From assembly GCA_041391725.1 (NCBI GenBank), contig JAWKNL010000024.1, positions 1-64,000 on the forward strand: DNA of 64,000 nt, given 5' to 3'. A program made the position numbers and the translations under genes. The notes beneath the pieces are model-generated. The model was not told the DNA's origin. It was given only the letters and a program-made list of their open reading frames with translations, and did no database searches. Shown here piece by piece: positions 55,057-63,369 of the stretch. This stretch comes from JAGQVA01 sp041391725 (lineage in GTDB: Bacteria > Bacteroidota > Bacteroidia > J057). Every line of letters starts with the position of its first letter. Position 1 is the first letter of the stretch.

Positions 55057-56407
55057 ATGCCACCACAGCCAGGGGACGACTCAGTTGTTTTACTGCTTCT
55101 CTGATAAAGAGGAAATTTACTGATGCTGACAGTATATCAGCGATAGGAAATGCATACCATACGCCATTGAGGTCATAAAACAGCGGAAGAATTAAAACCA
55201 GCGGAATCAGGAAAAATCCTTGTTTCAGCATAGTCAGTAACAATGCCGGAACTGGTTTTCCAATTGACTGAAAATAGGCTGAGCCGATGAGTTGAATTGT
55301 CAATGTAGGTGTGGCGAGAAATGCGATCATAATTGCCGGGGTACTCAGCGCGATCAACTGATCATCGGTGGTAAAGAGAGAGACAATATCTTTGGCAAAA
55401 AACATGATTCCGATAAAAATACATAAGGCCAGCCCGGTTCCGAACACAATTGCCTTGAAAATCAGTTCCTTCACCCTGTCTCTTTTCTGCGCGCCATAAT
55501 TATATCCTGCAATTGGCAAAAAACCCTGCGTAACTCCCAATACAGGAAAATTGGCAAACATCATCACCCGGTTGATAATGCCGTAAACGGATACGGCAAT
55601 TTCGCCACCATAACCAAATAAGGCGTTGTTCAGGACGATAGAAAGCAGGCTGATCGTTCCCTGTCTTGCAAGTGTAACCACTCCTATAGAAAAAATTTCT
55701 TTCACCACGGAGAGGCGAAGCCACAGATTGGAAACATAAAGTCTCAGTTCCGAAGGTCCTTTGGTGAAGTACCACAATGAAAAGCAGGCACTTGCTATGT
55801 AGGATATCGTAGTAGCCCATGCGGCACCTGCAATTCCCATATCAAAAACGGCTATAAATATGGGGTCAAGTATGATATTGACAACTGCCGGCACAATCAT
55901 GATCATCATAGCAAAACGGGCAGCGCCTTCTGACCGGATCACATTGTTGGTCATCATCGCCCAGGAGAGGAAAGGAATGCCCAGGAGTATAATCCTGAAA
56001 TATTCTTTTGCATAGGGCAGAATTTCACCCCGGCCACCAAACAACTGCAGAATTTCTTCCTGAAAAAAAGAGCCCAGCAGAACCATGCTCACCGCCAGTA
56101 AGAGGGTTAGTGTAGCCTGATTTCCAAAAGTCAGCAGTGCATGAGACCGGTTTCCCGCACCCAGTGAGCGGGATATCACTGAAGCCCCTCCGATACCGAT
56201 AGACATCCCAATCGAAGAAATCAGAAAAGAAATCGGGAAAACCACTGTAATAGCGCCAATACCCAATGTTCCGACCCATCTTCCTACAAAAATACTATCC
56301 ACAATCCCATAGACAGACATAATCAATATCCCTACCGAAGCGGGTATTGCCTGGGCACGCAATAGTTTACCTATGGGTTTGGTGCCCAACTGATCCGAAT
56401 TTGACAT
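55055..56407 (-). CDS. MATE family efflux transporter
   Basis: The product is 450 residues with about 12 membrane helices in two similar halves (GILIMSVYGIVDSIFVGRWVGTLGIGAITVVFPISFLISSIGMSIGIGGASVISRSLG... and VTLARQGTISLLSIVLNN...). The opening pattern SIFVGRWVGTLGIGAITVVFP and the SRSLGAGN loop are typical of MATE carriers, which export drugs or organic cations using Na+ or H+. Intact. It is followed on plus by a terminator-like hairpin that starts inside the stop codon region. Confidence 0.95.
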   Translation of the reverse strand: MSNSDQLGTKPIGKLLRAQAIPASVGILIMSVYGIVDSIFVGRWVGTLGIGAITVVFPISFLISSIGMSIGIGGASVISRSLGAGNRSHALLTFGNQATLTLLLAVSMVLLGSFFQEEILQLFGGRGEILPYAKEYFRIILLGIPFLSWAMMTNNVIRSEGAARFAMMIMIVPAVVNIILDPIFIAVFDMGIAGAAWATTISYIASACFSLWYFTKGPSELRLYVSNLWLRLSVVKEIFSIGVVTLARQGTISLLSIVLNNALFGYGGEIAVSVYGIINRVMMFANFPVLGVTQGFLPIAGYNYGAQKRDRVKELIFKAIVFGTGLALCIFIGIMFFAKDIVSLFTTDDQLIALSTPAIMIAFLATPTLTIQLIGSAYFQSIGKPVPALLLTMLKQGFFLIPLVLILPLFYDLNGVWYAFPIADILSASVNFLFIREAVKQLSRPLAVVA

Positions 56408-56505
56408 GCAATCTGATTTTGGTTTTTCCCATTTCCTACTACCTTAACGGATACACAGGAAATGAGTTAAGCCCAAAATTGCGAAATCCTTTTTTTGTCT
56501 GAGTT

Positions 56506-57102
56506 TTATTGATTGGTTGCCGGAGGCGAAATCATGATATGCGCACGATGTGTACCGGGATCCATAATCCAGGGGCCTCCCGGTACAATGGGCTTTAGCG
56601 GAAGTCCGGTAGATTCGGCAGTTGCCCAGGGAATATATACGACATACCGAAGCGTAGCTCCGGTAACTGTACCGGTTTCGGGATTATACTGACCGTCTTT
56701 TCCGGAAAGCACATGAAGGGTTGTCGGATGATCGGGCATTTTCAGCGTCCCTGCCTTCACCTCCGCTTCCCGCATATCAAATATTTCCTGGTTGGTTTTT
56801 CCTTCTTCTTTCAAAGCTCTTCCTCTCGCCATGAATGGTTCCAGATCTTTATGATATGCAGAAACATTGAATCCGGGGCGGGTTGGGTCATCTGCCAGGC
56901 AGATAAAATTATTGGTTCCTTCCCGTAGTGTGACAAGTTTCCCATTCTCATCATAGCCGATTACTGCCGCGCCCGCTCTTTCTTCTTCCGGAGCGGCCAT
57001 GACGGCAGCTGCAATCTGAATATCTTTAGAGGGAATATCTTGTGCCGATACCCCAAAGATTACAAGAAGGGTAGTTGATAGGAAAACGCTGATTCTTTTC
57101 AT
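56506..57102 (-). CDS. Secreted protein, unknown family
   Basis: The product is 198 residues with a signal peptide (MKRISVFLSTTLLVIFGVSA). The mature part contains GAAVIGYDENGKLVTLREGTNNFICLADDPTRPGFNVSAYHKD and TVTGATLRYVVYIPWATAESTGLPLKP. These look like a globular soluble domain, with the last ~30 residues rich in Pro, Gly and His (GGPWIMDPGTHRAHIMIS). No family recognised. A perfect palindrome (57126-57141) lies 23 bp upstream of the start and may be its operator. Confidence 0.7.
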   Translation of the reverse strand: MKRISVFLSTTLLVIFGVSAQDIPSKDIQIAAAVMAAPEEERAGAAVIGYDENGKLVTLREGTNNFICLADDPTRPGFNVSAYHKDLEPFMARGRALKEEGKTNQEIFDMREAEVKAGTLKMPDHPTTLHVLSGKDGQYNPETGTVTGATLRYVVYIPWATAESTGLPLKPIVPGGPWIMDPGTHRAHIMISPPATNQ

Positions 57103-57125
57103 TATTGCCGGGGTTTAGGGTGAAT

Positions 57126-57141
57126 TTGTATCAAGATACAA
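57126..57141. promoter_or_regulatory. 16-bp palindrome, probable operator
   Basis: ttgtatc-aa-gatacaa is a perfect 7-bp inverted repeat with a 2-base centre. It lies 23 bp upstream of the secreted-protein start (57102) and just after the NADAR stop (57161). Size and symmetry fit a TetR- or LacI-like operator. Confidence 0.5.
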
Positions 57142-57160
57142 TTTTTCCTAAAATTCTCCC

Positions 57161-57628
57161 CTACCCTTCTTCAAAGGTATCGGGAAGTGCGTCTCTCACT
57201 TCCATCCAGAGAATTCCCAACCGGTTTTTTCCTTTACCATCTTCTCCTGTACCCCAATAGGGATCATCATCCGCCTCTTCGACCAGTGTCATACTCCCCG
57301 TTTCGCGCAGGGTTTGCCATATTGACTTGTGCTGAAGGGCTTTGGCTGTCAGCACTTTTTTCATGACAGCTTCCTTTATCATATCCCAGTCTGGTCTTAC
57401 CTTATCGGCCATTTTCCGGGTAAGTCGCCAGGCATCAATGGGGTCTTCCAGGTTGAGAATCAGTTCCTGATATTCCTTTTCTTCAAACTTCCGGCTCTGA
57501 TAGTAGTGCTCAGAGGTCGGCCAGAGGTACCCGTCGAGTAAAACCGGATGCGGGGACAAATTGGAAAAGCAGCCGTAGGGTTTGTCTGCTTCGTAAAACC
57601 CTATTTTTTCTCCGGACCAGTCAGCCAT
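57161..57628 (-). CDS. NADAR family protein (YbiA-like)
   Basis: The product is 155 residues. Motifs GCFSNLSPHPV, YLWPTSEHYYQSRKF, AWRLTRKMADKVRPDWDMIK and KNRLGILWMEVRD are those of NADAR proteins. E. coli YbiA is reported to hydrolyse a toxic riboflavin-pathway intermediate, while other NADAR proteins remove ADP-ribose from guanine in DNA, the modification added by DarT. No darT gene is adjacent. It lies 5 bp after the TerB-like gene (stop at 57634). Confidence 0.9.
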   Translation of the reverse strand: MADWSGEKIGFYEADKPYGCFSNLSPHPVLLDGYLWPTSEHYYQSRKFEEKEYQELILNLEDPIDAWRLTRKMADKVRPDWDMIKEAVMKKVLTAKALQHKSIWQTLRETGSMTLVEEADDDPYWGTGEDGKGKNRLGILWMEVRDALPDTFEEG

Positions 57629-57633
57629 CTTGA

Positions 57634-58023
57634 TTATTCCAGATTACTGTGGTTTATTTTTTCAATGTCTTTGCGGAAGCGCGCTGTCAGAGAAGTTACA
57701 AAATTGTGAACTACTTCTCTTTCATCTTTATCTATCCCGGCACTGGCTTCTGCAACTTTTTCCATTACCTCAATCATAAACTGATATTCGGGGTCGGGAC
57801 CAAAATCCTGACAAAACAGAATGACTTTTTTATACAAATCTTCCACATCGGGATTCTGTTTTACCTCGTAGTCAAAAGACCATTTGATCTCCTCTCCCCA
57901 GGGATGGTCTGCAACCAGTTCTTCCAGTTTCTTTTTTTCTTCGGGTTGAATGATGCCATCGGCCATTGCCACAACATACAACAACTCGCCAAAAACATCA
58001 TATAGTTTGACTTTGCTTCGCAT
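57634..58023 (-). CDS. TerB-like domain protein
   Basis: The product is 129 residues, all helical. YVVAMADGIIQPEEKKKLEELV and VAEASAGIDKDEREVVHNFV are the two acidic DxxxxxxE segments of the TerB fold. The domain is linked to tellurite resistance and stress in some contexts, but isolated TerB proteins are of unknown function. Part of a minus-strand run YicC, DinB, TerB, NADAR with gaps of 5-15 bp. Confidence 0.8.
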   Translation of the reverse strand: MRSKVKLYDVFGELLYVVAMADGIIQPEEKKKLEELVADHPWGEEIKWSFDYEVKQNPDVEDLYKKVILFCQDFGPDPEYQFMIEVMEKVAEASAGIDKDEREVVHNFVTSLTARFRKDIEKINHSNLE

Positions 58024-58028
58024 ACAGA

Positions 58029-58562
58029 TTATGAATAGTCTTTTTGAATGGTTTCTAAATGGTGCCGGGTATGATGTATTGTAAAAAATATCAGTTCGCG
58101 AACTGTGATTTTCCCCAAAAGCGGATGAGGTACAATATAGCGGCTGAGATCTTTATCTTTCCATCGGGGAAGTGCTGTTTTTATTTTTTTCAGTTCGTCA
58201 TTAAACTCTGTGATCAGGGTATATTTTTGCGCTGCACTGATAAATGTTGGCCGGTATGGGCTGGAGGCAGTCCCGCCTTCGGCCAGTTTTTGTTTATATT
58301 TTTCTACCAGTGCTTCATATGATTTTTCTTCGCGGTTGTTGATTCCAAAGCGCCATTTAAGGACAAACTTGGGCATTCGCAAAACAAGATTCACCGGTTT
58401 GGTACTTTTGATCAGATGGGCAAGATGCTGCCCGGTTGACCATTTTTCAGGGCGGATGGAAACTTCAAATTTTTCGTTGGGTTGGTTCTCAATCCAGTTT
58501 GTCAGTTCGGCAAAGTTTTTTTCCAGGCCTGAGACCAAATCCGGTATTTCCCTGATTTCCAT
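58029..58562 (-). CDS. DinB family protein
   Basis: The product is 177 residues. Metal-binding His are seen in STGQHLAHLIKS and in FFTIHHTRHHLETI, as in the DinB/YfiT four-helix family. Functions include mycothiol- or bacillithiol-dependent detoxification, but in Bacteroidota they are undefined. No partner domain. The stop is 6 bp before the TerB gene start, and its start is 16 bp after the YicC stop. Confidence 0.88.
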   Translation of the reverse strand: MEIREIPDLVSGLEKNFAELTNWIENQPNEKFEVSIRPEKWSTGQHLAHLIKSTKPVNLVLRMPKFVLKWRFGINNREEKSYEALVEKYKQKLAEGGTASSPYRPTFISAAQKYTLITEFNDELKKIKTALPRWKDKDLSRYIVPHPLLGKITVRELIFFTIHHTRHHLETIQKDYS

Positions 58563-58577
58563 ATATTCAATGATTGA

Positions 58578-59453
58578 TTAGACAATATTGAGTACCTGTT
58601 CCTTAATTTTTTCAAGGTCGTTTTTCATACCGACCACCAGCCGCTGTATTTCGGCATCATTGGCTTTCGAACCAATGGTATTAATCTCACGCCCCATTTC
58701 CTGAGAGAGAAACTGAAGCTGCTTACCATTGCTTTTGTTTTCCATTTGCAATTCGCGAAAAAACTTGATGTGTTGCCCGAGGCGTACAATTTCTTCGTTA
58801 ATGTCCAGTTTTTCGAGATAAAAAATCAATTCCTGCTCAAAGCGGTTCTGATCGGTTTCCACCTTATGGCGAATATCTTCGAGACTTTGGTCTATCCGTG
58901 AGCGAATGGTTTCCATACGTTTGGGTGCAAGGATTTTAATATCCTGCAAAGCAACATCTATCGCATCACAGCAATCGCGAAGGTCTTTGTCAAGGGCATG
59001 GCCTTCTTCATTGCGGCTCAGAATCATCTGCGCGCATGCGTCATCCATCGCCCGCTGAATGAGATCCCATTCTTCCGAATCTTCTTTTTCAATTTCAGTC
59101 GGGATAACGTCGGGAAGTTCGAGGATAAATTTGAGATCCACCTCGCTTTCCATTTCTAGATATTTTCCCAGATTTCTGATTTCTGTCAGGTATTTTTTTG
59201 CGAGGGCCTTATTAATCTGAAGGGTACGCTTTTCCGAGTTCAGTACTTCCACATTGATCAGGACAGCAATTTTTCCTCTCACCAGTTGTTGAGAAAGGAT
59301 ATTGCGCAGGCGTTGTTCATATTTCATATAAACCCTGGGCAATTTGAGTGACAACTCCAAAAACTTGCTGTTGAGTGACTTAAGTTCTACGGTAACCTGA
59401 TAGTTTGCGGAACCTTTGGTCGCGGCTCCATAGCCGGTCATTGATTGTAACAT
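58578..59453 (-). CDS. yicC: YicC family endoribonuclease-like protein
   Basis: The product is 291 residues. The opening LQSMTGYGAATKGSANYQVTVELKSLNSKFLELSLKLPRVY is diagnostic for YicC. The C-terminal part (LIFYLEKLDINEEIVRLGQHIKFFRELQ ... KQLQFLSQEMGREINTIGSKANDAEIQ) includes the DUF1732 domain. E. coli YicC is reported as an RNA-cleaving enzyme acting with PNPase on RyhB. First gene of the minus-strand run. Divergent from the MBL hydrolase, with 131 bp between the starts. Confidence 0.92.
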   Translation of the reverse strand: MLQSMTGYGAATKGSANYQVTVELKSLNSKFLELSLKLPRVYMKYEQRLRNILSQQLVRGKIAVLINVEVLNSEKRTLQINKALAKKYLTEIRNLGKYLEMESEVDLKFILELPDVIPTEIEKEDSEEWDLIQRAMDDACAQMILSRNEEGHALDKDLRDCCDAIDVALQDIKILAPKRMETIRSRIDQSLEDIRHKVETDQNRFEQELIFYLEKLDINEEIVRLGQHIKFFRELQMENKSNGKQLQFLSQEMGREINTIGSKANDAEIQRLVVGMKNDLEKIKEQVLNIV

Positions 59454-59584
59454 ATAGGCTTCTTTTTCGGAGCGAAATTCTATTTCTTGTTTAAAGGGTG
59501 AAAATTTACGAATTCTAATTGTAACTTACAGAAACGTTTTCGTCTTAATTGTAAGAGAGACTGTTTACAGCATATGAAAGCTCT

Positions 59585-60286
59585 ATGCAAATCAAATTTT
59601 TAGGTACAGGAGGTGCATTTGACTATGAATCCGGCAATTCTGCCGCATGGGTTTCCTTTAATGGGATAAATATCCTCCTTGATTGCGGTAACAGTGTGTA
59701 TCGCCGTCTAAGGGAAACAGGCCTTGCCAATAAAATTGATTATATCCTGATTACCCATTGCCATGATGATCATGTGGGCAGTCTGGCTTCTGTTATCCTG
59801 CATCATAGCTATTTTCTTCACCCTCCGCGCAAGGTCAATATTCTCGTCCCTTCTCCCGAATTTGAGCAGCACCTCCGCAATTTCATCACATTCGCAATAC
59901 CCGAACCTGATGATTATGTTACGTTTGTCCCGCTTTCGGCTATTCCCGGGATTTCTGCAATAGATACCTTCGGGCTGCATGTCAAAAATATGCAGTCTTA
60001 TGGTTTTATATTTGAATCGGAAACCGACATTCTGGTTTACTCCGGAGATGTGGGCGATCCGAATGTGATTTTCCAGGCGCTGGACGCCCGCCTTCCCTCA
60101 ACCAAAAATATCCGGGTATTCCATGAAATGTGTTTTGACAAAAGTGATGGCGTTCATGCTTATTATAAAAACCTGTTTCCCAGGCTGAAAGACTTTACGA
60201 TTTTTGGATACCATTTCGATACCCGGGAGATTCCGTCTGATAATCTCATTCCTCCGGTAGCTTTTTTTCCCGATCTCCTTTGTTAG
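59585..60286 (+). CDS. MBL-fold metallo-hydrolase
   Basis: The product is 233 residues. The metal motif THCHDDHVGS (HxHxDH) lies at about 61-68, the later ligand Asp is in LVYSGDVGDPN and a terminal His in FGYHFDT. The opening IKFLGTGGAFDYESGNSAAWVSF resembles the tRNase Z/RNase BN-like and phosphodiesterase branch, so cyclic nucleotide or RNA substrates are possible. The upstream 131 bp holds two taattgtaa copies (59516-59524, 59546-59554). Confidence 0.9.
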   Translation: MQIKFLGTGGAFDYESGNSAAWVSFNGINILLDCGNSVYRRLRETGLANKIDYILITHCHDDHVGSLASVILHHSYFLHPPRKVNILVPSPEFEQHLRNFITFAIPEPDDYVTFVPLSAIPGISAIDTFGLHVKNMQSYGFIFESETDILVYSGDVGDPNVIFQALDARLPSTKNIRVFHEMCFDKSDGVHAYYKNLFPRLKDFTIFGYHFDTREIPSDNLIPPVAFFPDLLC

Positions 60287-60368
60287 TAAGAGAAAATCAA
60301 CTTTCGTTTCATGACAACATTTTATGTAATTTCACCTCGTGAAACCGGAAAATCTGTTTCTGCTTTTT

Positions 60369-61211
60369 ATGAAAATTACACTCGGATTCAGCACCTGTCC
60401 CAACGACACCTTTATGTTTGACGCCCTGGTTCATGGTAAAATTGACACGGGCGATATCCAATTCGAAGTAGTACTCGCAGATATTTTCCATCTCAACCAG
60501 ATGGCTCTCCGTGGCGAACTAGACATGGTCAAAATATCTTACAACACCTACGGACAGGTAATCGATCAATATCAGTTGCTGAATGCAGGAAGCGCCCTTG
60601 GCAATCAGTGCGGACCGCTGCTGATCTCCCGTCGCCCCCTTTCCATCAAAGAAATCGCAGAACAAAATCTCGTTGTGGGCATACCTGGTGTAAATACGAC
60701 GGCCAACCTTCTGCTGGGATATTACGCTCCGCAAATTGCAAACAAACGAGAATTGATATTCAATGAGATTATGCCGGCATTGATAGAAGGCACGATTGAC
60801 GCAGGGGTAATTATCCATGAAAACCGATTTACCTATCAAAACTTCGGTCTCCGGCTGATTCAGGATTTGGGCGAATACTGGGAAGAAAAAACCAGCCTTC
60901 CGATTCCTTTGGGTGCGATTGTAGCAAAAAAAAGCCTGGGCGAAAAGACTATTCGCACTTTGCAAATCCTTATGAGAGAAAGTGTTTCGTTTGCATTTTC
61001 TCATCCTGAATCTTCCTACGAATATGTCAGTTTTCACGCGCAGGAAATGGACCCCGCAGTGATGAAAGCACATATCGATTTGTATGTCAACGATTACAGC
61101 CTGAATCTGGGTGAAAACGGAATTAAGGCTGTGAAAGAAGTATTGTCAGCAGGAGAAAAAATGGGAATATTCCCGGAAGCTACGCACAATAAAGCACAAA
61201 TTCTCAACTGA
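60369..61211 (+). CDS. mqnD: 1,4-dihydroxy-6-naphthoate synthase
   Basis: I chose the ATG at 60369, giving 280 residues (MKITLGFSTCPNDTFMFDAL), the normal MqnD start; the upstream opening is not conserved. The protein has FSTCPNDTFMFDALVHGKID, MALRGELDMVKISYNTYG and HENRFTY. MqnD makes 1,4-dihydroxy-6-naphthoate from cyclic de-hypoxanthine futalosine in the futalosine pathway to menaquinone. Other mqn genes are not in the window. The only 32 bp before the CHAD gene suggest co-transcription. Confidence 0.93.
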   Translation: MKITLGFSTCPNDTFMFDALVHGKIDTGDIQFEVVLADIFHLNQMALRGELDMVKISYNTYGQVIDQYQLLNAGSALGNQCGPLLISRRPLSIKEIAEQNLVVGIPGVNTTANLLLGYYAPQIANKRELIFNEIMPALIEGTIDAGVIIHENRFTYQNFGLRLIQDLGEYWEEKTSLPIPLGAIVAKKSLGEKTIRTLQILMRESVSFAFSHPESSYEYVSFHAQEMDPAVMKAHIDLYVNDYSLNLGENGIKAVKEVLSAGEKMGIFPEATHNKAQILN

Positions 61212-61242
61212 TCTGCCAGGTTTCACCCCTTTACTCCTTCTT

Positions 61243-62163
61243 ATGAACTTTCAACTTCAAGCAAGCGAATCTCTTCCCGATGGAATCAGGCGTATTCTCT
61301 ATGAAGAAATAGATTTTGCCCATTCCTCTCTTCAGGCACAGGAGAATATTCACGAAGGCGTTCACGATGCCCGAAAATCTTTTAAAAAAATTCGCGCCGT
61401 CATCCGATTTGTCCGGGATGAAATCGGAAGTGAACAATATATGCTCGAAAATACCTGGTATCGCGATGCCGGCAGAAAATTGTCTGCGCTTCGCGATGCC
61501 ACGGCCATGATCGAAACGCTCGATAAAATCCGGATTCAGTACCCGCAATCCATCAGCGACAAAACTTATACAGTGCTGGAAAAAACCCTGCTCAAAAATC
61601 AGGAAGAAATTTCTGATCTTTTGCTTGTCCAGAAAAACATTCGCCAGACGGTTTCCTTTCTGTTGGTCGAAGGCAGAGAAAGAATTGAAAAACTCAACCT
61701 TTCAACCAATTCCTTCCGCGCCATAAAAAAAAGTATCCGGCGGGTTTATATTCAGGGTTACGATGGCCTTGCGCTTTCTCTCGATGATCCTTCAGATTTT
61801 AATCTTCATGAATGGAGAAAGTCAGTCAAACATATCTGGTACCATATTCTCCTGCTCAGAAATATATGGCCGGGTATGATGGATGCTTATGCAGAAGAAC
61901 TGCACGCTCTCTCAGAAATGCTCGGCACCGACCATGACCTTGCCGTACTCAACGAATCGCTGGAAAATAAATCACTGGATATTGGGGATGAGTCTGCCGA
62001 AATACAAACACTGAATATCATTGCCCAATACCGCCACGAAATCCACATGAACATTTATGCGCTTGCATCCAAAATTTTCAGACAGCGCCCCAATGACTTT
62101 GTCGAGTATCTCGAAACTTACTGGAATACCTGGCGAAGAAGTTTTCCATTAAACTTATATTAG
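61243..62163 (+). CDS. CHAD domain protein
   Basis: The product is 306 residues, mostly helical. Conserved His and basic clusters VHDARKSFKKIRAVIRFVRDEIG, AIKKSIRRVYIQGYDGLAL and LHEWRKSVKHIWYHILLLRNIWP match the CHAD domain, which binds inorganic polyphosphate. It has no CYTH/triphosphatase fusion, unlike many homologues. Its stop is 3 bp before the YcaQ-like start, so the two are tightly coupled. Confidence 0.9.
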   Translation: MNFQLQASESLPDGIRRILYEEIDFAHSSLQAQENIHEGVHDARKSFKKIRAVIRFVRDEIGSEQYMLENTWYRDAGRKLSALRDATAMIETLDKIRIQYPQSISDKTYTVLEKTLLKNQEEISDLLLVQKNIRQTVSFLLVEGRERIEKLNLSTNSFRAIKKSIRRVYIQGYDGLALSLDDPSDFNLHEWRKSVKHIWYHILLLRNIWPGMMDAYAEELHALSEMLGTDHDLAVLNESLENKSLDIGDESAEIQTLNIIAQYRHEIHMNIYALASKIFRQRPNDFVEYLETYWNTWRRSFPLNLY

Positions 62164-62166
62164 GGG

Positions 62167-63351
62167 ATGGTTACAGAACTTTCCCTCAAACAGGCAAAAC
62201 TTCTCACCCTTCACTCGCAGGGTCTGCTTCGTACGTTCGCAAAACGCGAAAAGGGAGCAGTTCAGGCAATTGAGCAAATCAGCTACGTCCAGATTGATAC
62301 TATTTCGGTCGCTGCCCGCGCCCATCATCATGTGTTCTGGTCGCGAATTCCCGACTACCAGCCAGAAATGCTGGATCGTCTGATCTCCGAAAAAAAAGAA
62401 ATATTCGAATACTGGAGCCATGCTGCGGCTTATCTTCCAATGAAAGACTACAGGTTTAGTCTTCCACGGAAAATTGCGCTTGCCGAAGGGCAACAACACT
62501 GGTTTGAGCGAGACCACCAACTGATGCAAATGGTGGTGGAAAGAATCAGGGAGGAAGGGCCTTTACAATCCAAAGATTTTGGGGAAGACGAAAAACGCTC
62601 CGAATGGTGGGGATGGAAACCGACCAAAATTGCACTTGAGCATTTATTTCAACAGGGGACGTTGATGGTTTCGCGAAAGAACTTTCAAAAAGTGTATGAC
62701 CTCACCGAGCGGGTGCTTCCACCCGGCATTGATACTACGGTGCCTTCGGCTGATGAAATGGCCCGGCATCTGATTACCCGGGCGATTGAGGCGCATGGGT
62801 TTGCATCGGAAGCAGAAATATCATATCTGAGAAAAGGAATCAAAACTATAGTAAGTCAAAATCTCCGGGAAATGACCAAAGAGGGGCTGGTCATTCCGGT
62901 GAAACTGGAAGGGTCAGAGCAAAAGTACTTTTCGCTTCCGGGCCTGCCGGAGGCGGCGCCTTCATCCATTCGGAAAAAACAAATTCACATTCTCTCTCCT
63001 TTTGACAATCTGGTCATTCAAAGAAAACGGCTCACTGATATTTTTGGATTCGATTATCAGATCGAATGTTATGTGCCGCAACCCAAAAGAAAATTTGGCT
63101 ATTACTGTCTGCCCGTTCTCTGGGGTGATACTTTTATCGGAAGACTGGATCCTAAGGCGGACAGGAAGAAAGGTGTTTTTTATATACAGAAACTCTGGCT
63201 GGAAGATACCGTCATCCACTCAGAAGAAATGCTGACTGCACTTGCGGGGAAGATAAAAGATTTTGCAGAATTCTGTGGCTGCAGCGAAGTGGTGGTGAAT
63301 GGATGTTCGGATAAAAAGTTTGGGGAGGAATTGCAAAAGGTAGTCGAATAA
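62167..63351 (+). CDS. YcaQ/AlkX-like DNA glycosylase (winged helix, HTH_42)
   Basis: The product is 394 residues. The HTH_42 opening ELSLKQAKLLTLHSQGLL and the catalytic QxD motif in ISYVQIDTISVAARAHHHVFWSRIPDY are those of the YcaQ/AlkX branch, which unhooks interstrand crosslinks and removes alkylated bases. The AlkZ branch has QxQ. Further parts: EYWSHAAAYLPMKDYRFSLPRK and DNLVIQRKRLTDIFGFDYQIECYVP. Intact. Follows the CHAD gene by 3 bp. Confidence 0.9.
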   Translation: MVTELSLKQAKLLTLHSQGLLRTFAKREKGAVQAIEQISYVQIDTISVAARAHHHVFWSRIPDYQPEMLDRLISEKKEIFEYWSHAAAYLPMKDYRFSLPRKIALAEGQQHWFERDHQLMQMVVERIREEGPLQSKDFGEDEKRSEWWGWKPTKIALEHLFQQGTLMVSRKNFQKVYDLTERVLPPGIDTTVPSADEMARHLITRAIEAHGFASEAEISYLRKGIKTIVSQNLREMTKEGLVIPVKLEGSEQKYFSLPGLPEAAPSSIRKKQIHILSPFDNLVIQRKRLTDIFGFDYQIECYVPQPKRKFGYYCLPVLWGDTFIGRLDPKADRKKGVFYIQKLWLEDTVIHSEEMLTALAGKIKDFAEFCGCSEVVVNGCSDKKFGEELQKVVE

Positions 63352-63369
63352 AATAAGTACACTAACCCG

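Noticed and set aside
57161..58562. Defence island around the NADAR gene
   Set aside because: No DarT, nuclease or phage-related neighbour is seen; DinB, TerB and YicC are ordinary stress or housekeeping families.
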